Below are positions 1-5,609 of a DNA stretch of 5,836 nt, piece by piece. A program made the position numbers and the translations under genes. The stretch's first letter is position 1. Every line of letters starts with the position of its first letter. The notes beneath the pieces are model-generated. The model was given only the letters and a program-made list of their open reading frames with translations, was not told where the DNA came from and ran no database searches. The DNA is from Sphingobacterium thalpophilum. GTDB lineage: Bacteria; Bacteroidota; Bacteroidia; Flavobacteriales; Flavobacteriaceae. The stretch covers positions 1-5,836 of the forward strand of contig CALPOS020000142.1 in the NCBI GenBank assembly GCA_943325255.2. Reading direction: 5' to 3'.

Positions 1-393
1 CAACAATTGTCAGGTGGAGCGGCAGCAAGTACAGCTTACACGATCCGTGTAGATGTATTGTACAACTCTAGTTATGTAGAAGGTACCGTATTGTGTACGA
101 TCACAACATCAGCGGGAATGACCAGACAAACCGATGCAGCTTTAGCTATCTATGAAGTGAACGCTTATCCAAACCCATATGCTGAAACATTCAAATTGAA
201 TGTAAACACATCAAGCGAGGATCAAGTAGGAGTAAGAGTGTATGATATGTTAGGCCGTGAGGTTGAAGCACGTCAGGCATCTGTTGCTGCGATCACTAAC
301 TTAGAAATCGGTTCACAATATCCTTCTGGAGTTTACAACATTATTGTAACTCAAGGTGATAACGTGAAAACGGTAAGAGTTGTTAAAAGATAA
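1..393 (+). CDS. T9SS-secreted protein, C-terminal part with type A sorting domain (5' partial)
   Basis: The reading frame is open at the left edge and ends at TAA 391-393, so only the last 130 residues are present. A TTG at 7 is an internal codon, not a start. Residues about 10-35 look like the last strand pair of a fibronectin-like or beta-sandwich module (a TAYTIRV stretch, then CTITT). Residues about 53-130 match the type IX secretion C-terminal sorting domain (Por secretion tail, TIGR04183-like): YPNP at 56-59, VYDMLGRE around 80-87, PSGVY at 108-112, and a basic VKR end. In this family the tail directs an exported protein through the T9SS outer-membrane translocon and is then removed, with the cargo released or attached to the surface. 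The cargo's own function lies outside the window and cannot be named. A strong terminator follows 23 nt after the stop, so this gene is transcriptionally separate from dapF. Confidence 0.93.
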   Translation, partial: QQLSGGAAASTAYTIRVDVLYNSSYVEGTVLCTITTSAGMTRQTDAALAIYEVNAYPNPYAETFKLNVNTSSEDQVGVRVYDMLGREVEARQASVAAITNLEIGSQYPSGVYNIIVTQGDNVKTVRVVKR

Positions 394-416
394 TTAATTC
401 ACTGTCTTTATAAAAG

Positions 417-447
417 AAACCGCTTCGGAAACGAGGCGGTTTTTTTT
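417..447 (+). terminator. Intrinsic terminator after the T9SS cargo gene
   Basis: AAACCGCTTCG (417-427) pairs with CGAGGCGGTTT (432-442). This gives an 11-bp stem with one G-U wobble, closed by a GAAA (GNRA-type) tetraloop at 428-431. It runs directly into a tract of eight T residues (440-447). This is a textbook rho-independent terminator, placed 23 nt after the stop of the upstream gene. Confidence 0.95.
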
Positions 448-738
448 GTTGGTGTTGCGTTGTCATGTTTGTAAAGAGTTGAGAGGCTTTGCGGAGCAGA
501 GGTGATAATTTGGTTGCTTTGAAAATGAGGAATTTTTTTCGGTATGATTTAACACTGCTTTTTGTTTCAATATTTTTTCATTTTTTACATTCTACATTTT
601 TTGTTTAAGATAAATATGCCCAATAGATCAATTATCCCGATAATCATGAAACAGAAGTTAAATATTGTAAGTATTTAGTATTAAAATAGATACGGTGTTG
701 CTTTCGTAGTATTGAACATCGATTTACGCCAAATAAAA
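448..738. other. AT-rich intergenic spacer without a convincing gene
   Basis: About 290 bases lie between the terminator and the dapF promoter. I find no tRNA-like fold, no clear repeat and no protein family. The middle part (about 530-605) is strongly T-rich. The only short reading frames with an ATG are 525-608 (27 codons, hydrophobic, Phe/Leu-rich) and 646-678 (10 codons); neither has a recognisable promoter or ribosome site. The length exceeds what dapF needs for its own promoter, so part may be decayed sequence or an unrecognised small RNA, but nothing here demonstrates either. Confidence 0.6.
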
Positions 739-773
739 TTGTCAAATATTTTTGGTGAGAATTTGTACCTTTA
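739..773 (+). promoter_or_regulatory. Probable Bacteroidota-type promoter for the dapF operon
   Basis: TACCTTTA at 766-773 matches the Bacteroidota -7 consensus TAnnTTTG except at the last base. TTGTCAA at 739-745 lies 20 nt upstream of it and may serve as the upstream (-33) element. Measured from the TTG itself the spacing is 24 nt, slightly longer than the usual range. Transcription would start near 778-780, giving a dapF leader of only about a dozen bases. The same arrangement recurs before the gene at 4169. Confidence 0.6.
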
Positions 774-791
774 CTTCGTTTCAAACCCATT

Positions 792-1574
792 ATGGAGATA
801 TCATTTTATAAATACGAAGGCACCGGAAATGATTTTGTCATGATTGATAATCGTGACCTTTTTTTTCCAAAAGAAGAGCATGTTTTGGTGAAACATTTGT
901 GTGATCGTCGTTTTGGCATTGGCGGTGACGGATTGATTTTGTTAGAAAATGATGTTGATGCTAATTTTAACATGGTGTATTATAACTCCGATGGCAATCC
1001 TAGTTCGATGTGTGGCAATGGTGGAAGATGCATCGTAGCGTTCGCAAAGCAACTTGGACTAATTACTGAACATGCCGTATTTTCCGCAGTTGATGGGATA
1101 CACCACGCGACAATCTTTGATCCTAATATCGTTTCGCTTCAAATGAGCGACGTCTCCGATATCAATATCCAAACGGATTACGTTTTTCTCGATACCGGTT
1201 CTCCGCATCACGTTACCCTGGTTGAAGATTTGAGAAATACCGATGTAAAAGCGATTGGTAGTCAAATTAGATATGGTCAATTGTATGGTGAAAAAGGGAG
1301 CAATGTCAATTTTGTAAAGCAAACAGACGGCAGCACTTTTGCCATACGAACCTATGAGCGCGGCGTTGAAGATGAAACTTTGTCTTGTGGAACGGGAGCG
1401 ACAGCAGTTGCCATTGCGATGCATGCTTTAGGCAAAACTTCAGCGAATTCTATTGTCATTTTTGTAGAAGGCGGAAAGCTTGAAGTTTCATTTGTAAAAG
1501 AAGGGAATGCTTACACCGATGTTTGCTTGAAAGGTCCAGCCACTTTTGTATTTAAAGGATCTATCGAATGCTAA
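792..1574 (+). CDS. dapF: Diaminopimelate epimerase
   Basis: DapF interconverts LL- and meso-diaminopimelate in the cytoplasm. This is the penultimate step of lysine synthesis and the source of the meso-DAP cross-linking residue of peptidoglycan. The 260-residue protein is slightly shorter than the E. coli enzyme (about 274) but has every signature expected. GTGNDF is at 10-15. The first catalytic cysteine, Cys74, lies in MCGNGGRC (73-80). The second, Cys199, lies in SCGTGA (198-203), preceded by the ERGVEDETL segment that holds the substrate. The cofactor-free two-cysteine mechanism is therefore predicted intact. The ATG at 792 begins exactly at the conserved N-terminal beta strand (ISFYKYEGTGNDF). 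No Shine-Dalgarno site precedes it, which is normal for Bacteroidota. It is the first gene of a tight operon, and its last 7 nt overlap the following acetyltransferase gene. Confidence 0.97.
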   Translation: MEISFYKYEGTGNDFVMIDNRDLFFPKEEHVLVKHLCDRRFGIGGDGLILLENDVDANFNMVYYNSDGNPSSMCGNGGRCIVAFAKQLGLITEHAVFSAVDGIHHATIFDPNIVSLQMSDVSDINIQTDYVFLDTGSPHHVTLVEDLRNTDVKAIGSQIRYGQLYGEKGSNVNFVKQTDGSTFAIRTYERGVEDETLSCGTGATAVAIAMHALGKTSANSIVIFVEGGKLEVSFVKEGNAYTDVCLKGPATFVFKGSIEC

Positions 1575-2101
1575 CACTACAAGGTAAATCTATTTATTTG
1601 AGAGCACTTGAGCCCAATGACTTGGAGTTCTTATATGAGATGGAAAACAATGAATCTATTTGGGAAGTGAGTAATACACAAACTCCTTATAGTCGTTTTT
1701 TGATTCGACAGTACCTAAAAAATGCCCATCAAGATATTTATGAAGCGAAGCAACTGCGGTTGGCGATTTGTCGAGATCAAGATTTTCCCGCTATCGGGCT
1801 CATTGATTTGTTTGACTTTGATCCGAAGAATAATAGGGCCGGTGTGGGGATTGTTATTCAAAATGAAGAGAATCGCAATATAGGAGCTGGCGGAGAGGCT
1901 TTAAATTTGGTCATCAATTATTCTTTCCGACAATTAAATTTACATCAATTGTATGCGAATATTGGCGAAGAGAATACCGCTAGTCTTGCGCTTTTTACTA
2001 AATTTGGTTTTCAAAAAATTGGTATCAAAAAGCAATGGAATTTGGTCAATGGTCATTACAAAGACGAAATTCTATTTCAGTTAATCAATCCTAAATCATA
2101 A
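1568..2101 (+). CDS. GNAT family N-acetyltransferase (SpeG/RimJ-like)
   Basis: A 177-residue single-domain acetyltransferase that would transfer acetyl from acetyl-CoA to an amine. The N-terminus has the RimJ/RimL/SpeG-type opening (IYLRALEPNDLEFLYEMENN, 9-28). The acetyl-CoA pyrophosphate loop is NRNIGAGGEAL (102-112), a variant of the usual R/Q-x-x-G-x-G/A. The C-terminal part has NTAS (136-139), LFTKFGF (142-148) and NGHYKDEI (161-168), the standard GNAT_3 ending. The overall pattern resembles SpeG spermidine acetyltransferases, but the substrate cannot be decided from sequence: a polyamine, a protein N-terminus and a small metabolite are all possible. The ATG lies inside the end of dapF (ATGCTAA overlap), with AAAGGA at 1554-1559, 8 nt upstream, as a Shine-Dalgarno-like site. 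Coupling to dapF translation is likely. A metabolic link to diaminopimelate is suggested only by position. Confidence 0.9.
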   Translation: MLTLQGKSIYLRALEPNDLEFLYEMENNESIWEVSNTQTPYSRFLIRQYLKNAHQDIYEAKQLRLAICRDQDFPAIGLIDLFDFDPKNNRAGVGIVIQNEENRNIGAGGEALNLVINYSFRQLNLHQLYANIGEENTASLALFTKFGFQKIGIKKQWNLVNGHYKDEILFQLINPKS

Positions 2102-2105
2102 TATT

Positions 2106-3149
2106 TTGAAATTAAAAAAAATAGCTGCAATCCTTTCTGTCGTGGTAATCACCATTCTAATAGCTTATGGCTATATGATGTATCGGGACATTTTTTCAGA
2201 CAACACGCGTTTTTCGGAAAATGAAGTATATGTATATATTCCGTCAGACGCCACATACGATCAAGTAAAGGAAATAGTGCGTCCCTATATTAAGGATATG
2301 AATCGCTTTGATATTGTTGCGAATAAGAAGGCTTATCCGCAACGCGAAGATAAATCTGGAAAATTTCTTTTCAAGAATGGGATGAATAGCAATGAAATTA
2401 TTAATTCGTTGCGTCAGAATGTACCCGTAAATTTAGCCTTCAACAATCAAGAACGATTGGAGAATTTTGCCGGTAGAATAGGTTCTCAAATAGAAGCCGA
2501 TAGTTTGAGTTTGATGACCGCTATTACGGATACGCCATTTTTGACCGAAAACGGATTTACGAGGGAGAATGTTTTGTGTCTTTTTGTTCCAAATTCTTAT
2601 GAGTTTTTCTGGAACACTTCGGCTATAAAGTTTAGAGACAAAATGGCTAAAGAGTATCGCAAATTTTGGAATACTGATCGTTTGGAAAAGGCGAAGCAAC
2701 TCAATTTGACCCCTATTGAAGTAGGAATACTAGCTTCTATAGTGCATAAAGAAACGGTTAAGAATGATGAGCGACCTATTGTTGCTGGCGTGTACCTCAA
2801 TCGTCTGCGCAAAGGAATGAAATTGGAAGCTGATCCCACGGTTATTTATGCGGTGAAACTGCTGTCGAATGATTTTGATCAAGTGATCAAGCGTGTATTA
2901 AACAAGGATTTGGTGACCGATTCGCCATATAATACCTACAAGTATGAAGGATTACCTCCAGGTCCGATAGCGATGCCAGATATCACCGCTTTGGATGCGG
3001 TATTGAATCCGGCACAACACAACTACATTTATTTTTGCGCCAGTGTAACTCGATTTGGATATCATGAGTTTGCAGTTACGCCCGCACAACATGAAGCCAA
3101 CCGTCAGAAATACGTTGCGTGGATTTCTCAACAAGGTATTAAAAGATAA
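2106..3149 (+). CDS. mltG: Endolytic murein transglycosylase MltG (YceG-like)
   Basis: MltG is an inner-membrane lytic transglycosylase that cuts nascent glycan strands in the periplasm and is thought to set strand length as a terminator of polymerisation. The 347-residue protein has a single N-terminal membrane anchor (about 5-22), a LysM-like segment (about 40-105) and the YceG catalytic domain. The catalytic glutamate is Glu216 in ASIVHKET (210-217), equivalent to Glu218 of the E. coli enzyme. Further family blocks are LEADPTVIYA (240-249), SPYNTYKYEGLPPGPIAMP (273-291) and the FGYHEF...AQHEANRQKY ending. The predicted start is TTG at 2106. The first in-frame ATG (codon 24) would delete the membrane anchor, so TTG is much better supported. 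The gap to the acetyltransferase stop is 4 nt, which suggests translational coupling. No key residue is missing. Confidence 0.95.
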   Translation: MKLKKIAAILSVVVITILIAYGYMMYRDIFSDNTRFSENEVYVYIPSDATYDQVKEIVRPYIKDMNRFDIVANKKAYPQREDKSGKFLFKNGMNSNEIINSLRQNVPVNLAFNNQERLENFAGRIGSQIEADSLSLMTAITDTPFLTENGFTRENVLCLFVPNSYEFFWNTSAIKFRDKMAKEYRKFWNTDRLEKAKQLNLTPIEVGILASIVHKETVKNDERPIVAGVYLNRLRKGMKLEADPTVIYAVKLLSNDFDQVIKRVLNKDLVTDSPYNTYKYEGLPPGPIAMPDITALDAVLNPAQHNYIYFCASVTRFGYHEFAVTPAQHEANRQKYVAWISQQGIKR

Positions 3150-3152
3150 GTT

Positions 3153-4070
3153 TTGAAATCAATTTCATTATTAAGCGCGCTACTGTTATTTGCTTTTTGT
3201 ACAAATATTTTTGCGCAAAATAAAGTAGATCATTTTTTGAAACCGTCAGATTCCCTAAATATTCCTAGGAGAAATATCGTTGCGGTATCACAAGCGACAA
3301 TAGGTGCTGGCGTTTTGATTGGTTTAAATGAATTGTGGTACGCTGATTATCCTCGATCTGGTTTTCGTTTTGTCAATGACAACGCTGAATGGTTGCAAAT
3401 GGATAAAGCGGGTCATGTTTTTTCTGCCTATCATCTCGGTAACTTCGGCAAAAGCACTTTGGCTTGGAGCGGCGTTAGTAAAAAAAATCAGCTGATTTAT
3501 GGCGCCACTTTGGGGTTTGTGTTTCTGTCTGCTGTTGAGGTAATGGACGGTTATTCTTCGAATTGGGGCGCATCTTTGGGCGATGTTGGTGCCAATGCCG
3601 CTGGAACCGCTTTGTTTGTTTCTCAAGAATTACTTTGGAAAGAACAGCGAATCACCCCTAAATTTTCCTTTCATACCACGCCTTATGCTTCGGCTCGTCC
3701 GAATGTATTGGGAAGCTCTTTTAGTGAACAAGTCTTGAAGGATTATAATGGACAAACGTATTGGTTGTCGGCGAATGTACATTCCTTTTTTAAAGCGTCA
3801 AAAATACCTACTTGGCTAAATATCGCCGTTGGTTATGGTGCTGAAGGTATGATTACTGGAAATGAAGAGTTTGTAAACACTGTTTTCCTCCCGGAATCAG
3901 AAAGATTTAGACAATTTTATTTCAGTTTTGACGCGGATTTGACAAAAATTAAGACGAAATCACCTCTTTTAAAGACGGTTTTTGAAATTTTTAATACGAT
4001 CAAAATCCCAGCTCCAACGTTTGAAATCAGTAGCCGCGGAGATTTCACTTTTCACTATCTTTACTTTTAG
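3153..4070 (+). CDS. DUF2279 (YfiM-like) exported envelope protein of unknown function
   Basis: A 305-residue protein that I recognise as DUF2279/YfiM-like; no biochemical function is established for the family. It begins with a signal peptide (1-21, hydrophobic core 5-20, likely cut between FA and Q22). Cys16 is preceded by Phe, so it is not a lipobox. The family core is the MDKAGHVFSAYHLG block (83-96), then EVMDGYSSNWGASLGDVGANAAG (129-151), with Asp84, His88, Glu129, Asp132 and Asp144 as possible functional residues. Several hydrophobic stretches (45-60, 114-130, 146-160) could be membrane segments. The C-terminal third is rich in alternating aromatic residues and ends in Phe (HYLYF), as in many outer-membrane beta proteins; localisation is inferred. 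The start is TTG at 3153, only 3 nt after the mltG stop and in the same frame; the first in-frame ATG is at codon 83. It ends the four-gene block, and no terminator follows. Confidence 0.85.
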   Translation: MKSISLLSALLLFAFCTNIFAQNKVDHFLKPSDSLNIPRRNIVAVSQATIGAGVLIGLNELWYADYPRSGFRFVNDNAEWLQMDKAGHVFSAYHLGNFGKSTLAWSGVSKKNQLIYGATLGFVFLSAVEVMDGYSSNWGASLGDVGANAAGTALFVSQELLWKEQRITPKFSFHTTPYASARPNVLGSSFSEQVLKDYNGQTYWLSANVHSFFKASKIPTWLNIAVGYGAEGMITGNEEFVNTVFLPESERFRQFYFSFDADLTKIKTKSPLLKTVFEIFNTIKIPAPTFEISSRGDFTFHYLYF

Positions 4071-4085
4071 AAAAACTTTAACTAA

Positions 4086-4121
4086 TTGACAATCAGTTTT
4101 GTATTTTATGTTGTACATTTG
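4086..4121 (+). promoter_or_regulatory. Strong Bacteroidota-type promoter upstream of the lysozyme-like gene
   Basis: TACATTTG at 4114-4121 is a perfect match to the Bacteroidota -7 consensus TAnnTTTG. TTGACAA at 4086-4092 lies 21 nt upstream as the likely -33 region element; a TTTTG at 4097-4101 is an alternative but sits too close (12 nt). The start point would be near 4127, leaving a leader of about 40 nt. This gives the gene at 4169 its own transcript, in addition to any read-through from the dapF operon. Confidence 0.75.
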
Positions 4122-4168
4122 CAGCGCAGAAATTTCTCGGTGTGACAGGTTGAGAAGAAAAACAATGT

Positions 4169-4804
4169 ATGATAAAGAAATGGATATTTTATAGTAGTTT
4201 GACTTTGTTCATCGTGTATATAAGTTCAGGTTTTAAGCCTGTCGATACAAATAGCCACAATTGGTTCGAGTCTAATAATCAAAAAGAAATTTCCTATTTG
4301 TTTCCCTCTCAAAATCCAAATGATTACACCAATAGAAACGTACCATTCACCGGTAGATTTTTTATTGGATTTAAAGAAGCACTTGCTTTTAAAGAATCAC
4401 AAGGTAAATACCACAAAATAAATTCTCTTGGCTATATGGGGAAATACCAATTTGGTGCAGAAACACTGCAAACTATTGGGATTACTGATACAGCGGCCTT
4501 TATGAAGAGCCCAAAATTGCAAGAAAAAGCATTCGTAGCATTACTCGCAAAAAACAAATGGGAGTTAAAAGACGAAATTGAAGCGTATTCGGGAAGTATA
4601 ATATCTGGTGTCAAGATTACCGAATCTGGGATATTGGCGGCTGCACACTTGGGTGGCGCTGGTTCCGTAAAACGATTTCTGAAAACTGGAGGTAAGCGGA
4701 AGTGCAAAGATGATTACGGCACCTCTGTAAAGAGTTATATGCGGGATTTTGGAGGTTATGAAACTTCAGGAATTATCGCGGAGAACAACCCAACGATAAA
4801 ATAA
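4169..4804 (+). CDS. Lysozyme/lytic transglycosylase-like exported protein (often annotated peptidoglycan-binding LysM)
   Basis: A 211-residue protein with an N-terminal signal or anchor helix (about 5-21 after Lys3-Lys4) and a lysozyme-like fold from about residue 60. The probable catalytic glutamate is Glu76 in FKESQGKY (74-81), followed by GYMGKYQFG (88-96). This pair of motifs is typical of lysozyme-superfamily and soluble lytic transglycosylase domains. A further conserved block is TESGILAAAHLGGAGSV (151-167), then YGTSVKSYM (183-191). From memory, close homologues in Flavobacteriales are labelled peptidoglycan-binding protein LysM, yet I see no LysM repeat here, so that label is probably inherited. 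The expected role is cleavage or remodelling of peptidoglycan in the periplasm; activity is inferred. It has its own promoter and terminator, so it is likely monocistronic, although it lies next to the mltG operon. An ATG at 4165 is out of frame; 4169 gives the signal-like N-terminus. Confidence 0.85.
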   Translation: MIKKWIFYSSLTLFIVYISSGFKPVDTNSHNWFESNNQKEISYLFPSQNPNDYTNRNVPFTGRFFIGFKEALAFKESQGKYHKINSLGYMGKYQFGAETLQTIGITDTAAFMKSPKLQEKAFVALLAKNKWELKDEIEAYSGSIISGVKITESGILAAAHLGGAGSVKRFLKTGGKRKCKDDYGTSVKSYMRDFGGYETSGIIAENNPTIK

Positions 4805-4806
4805 AT

Positions 4807-4833
4807 AGAAGACCTTTTTTGAGGTCTTTTTTT
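4807..4833 (+). terminator. Intrinsic terminator between convergent genes
   Basis: AAGACCT (4809-4815) pairs with AGGTCTT (4822-4828) around a TTTTTG loop, and the stem can be extended by an A-T pair and a G-U wobble. A seven-base T run (4827-4833) overlaps and follows the 3' arm. The hairpin starts 2-4 nt after the stop at 4804. On the minus strand the same hairpin is followed by an interrupted T-rich stretch about 55 nt after the methyltransferase stop, so it may work weakly in that direction too. Confidence 0.88.
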
Positions 4834-4886
4834 ATGCCTGTTGGTGAATGATGTTGTTTAAACTTTATCGATTCAATCAAAAAAGT

Positions 4887-5606
4887 CTAAACGACTGCAA
4901 TGATAAAAATAGTTGGACGATTGTGCAGATCGACTTTCGTTTTCTTCCAATCTTGAACACGCATTGTTCTTATGTATTCCGTTTCCAGTGTAATATCGGT
5001 CGCAACGCAAAGATGTGTATTTGGTTGTAAGACCTGCAACATATCTTCAAGCAGTTTGTTGTTTCGATAAGGTGTTTCGATAAAAATTTGGGTTTGGTTT
5101 TTATCGGCGGAAAGTTTCTCCAAGTTTTTCAAAGCTGCTTTCTTTTCGCTCTTTTCGATGGGGAGATAACCATTAAAGGCAAAACTTTGTCCATTCATCC
5201 CAGAAGCCATTAAAGCCAACAATATCGATGATGGGCCAACCAAAGGAACCACTTGAATCCCCATTTCATGCGCTATTTTTACAATTACTGCTCCTGGATC
5301 TGCAACTCCTGGACAGCCAGATTCGCTCATGATGCCTGTATTTCTTCCTTCAAGGCACGCTTGCAGCATTTTCTTGTGTTCTTCGACTTGAGTATGTTTA
5401 TTCAAAGTGCTTAAACGAAGTGTGGCTTGTACTTTTTCGGGATAGATACTCTTAATAAATTTTCGGGCAGTCTTTTCATTTTCGACAATGTAGTCGTCGA
5501 TAGCAGCGATGGTTGTTTTTACGGTAATTGGCAGTACTTCTGTAGGATCATTTTCTCCCAGTGTGATGGGAATTAGATACAGTTTTCCTAAAGTTGTTGT
5601 ATTCAT
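4887..5606 (-). CDS. SAM-dependent methyltransferase, RsmI-like (tetrapyrrole methylase superfamily)
   Basis: A 239-residue protein of the tetrapyrrole (corrin/porphyrin) methylase fold, closest to RsmI, which 2'-O-methylates C1402 of 16S rRNA. Family signatures are SESGCPGVADPG (94-105, replacing the canonical SDAGTP..SDPG loop), PLVGPSS (121-127), FNGYLP (144-149) and FIETPYR (175-181, the RsmI E-x-P-x-R site). It departs from canonical RsmI: the N-terminal TPIGNLxDI loop is replaced by PITLGENDPTEVLP (13-26), and the protein lacks the roughly 40-residue C-terminal extension of the usual 280-residue enzyme. I recall such a short paralogue beside a genuine RsmI in many Bacteroidota, so the rsmI symbol is withheld. 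Its substrate may be rRNA or something else. ATG at 5606 lies 3 nt after the phosphatase stop, so both are likely one transcript; stop is TAG. Confidence 0.85.
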   Translation of the reverse strand: MNTTTLGKLYLIPITLGENDPTEVLPITVKTTIAAIDDYIVENEKTARKFIKSIYPEKVQATLRLSTLNKHTQVEEHKKMLQACLEGRNTGIMSESGCPGVADPGAVIVKIAHEMGIQVVPLVGPSSILLALMASGMNGQSFAFNGYLPIEKSEKKAALKNLEKLSADKNQTQIFIETPYRNNKLLEDMLQVLQPNTHLCVATDITLETEYIRTMRVQDWKKTKVDLHNRPTIFIIAVV

Positions 5607-5609
5607 GAA

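Noticed and set aside
646..678. Ten-codon frame reading MKQKLNIVSI, resembling the start of a gene
   Set aside because: It is too short to be a gene on its own, the downstream sequence shows no matching frame that could be a decayed remainder, and no promoter element precedes it.
751..754. TTTG as the -33 element of the dapF promoter
   Set aside because: It lies only 11 nt from the TACCTTTA element, well short of the usual spacing of about 17-23 nt; the TTG at 739 fits better.
1059..1424. 121-residue minus-strand open frame inside dapF
   Set aside because: It is antisense to the catalytic core of DapF, its composition is unlike a real protein, and it has no promoter; it is a shadow of the dapF codon usage.
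3162..3215. Lipoprotein signal at Cys16 of the DUF2279 protein
   Set aside because: The residue before Cys is Phe, which lipoprotein signal peptidase sites do not accept; an ordinary signal peptidase cut after FA at 20-21 fits well.
3324..3626. 100-residue minus-strand open frame inside the DUF2279 gene
   Set aside because: It is antisense to the conserved family core and shows no motif or start signal.
4432..4707. 91-residue minus-strand open frame inside the lysozyme-like gene
   Set aside because: It is antisense to the conserved motifs of the coding strand and has no domain signature.
4848..5030. 60-residue plus-strand open frame opposite the end of the methyltransferase gene
   Set aside because: It lies antisense to the conserved C-terminal region of the methyltransferase, has no recognisable domain or ribosome site, and begins right after a terminator.
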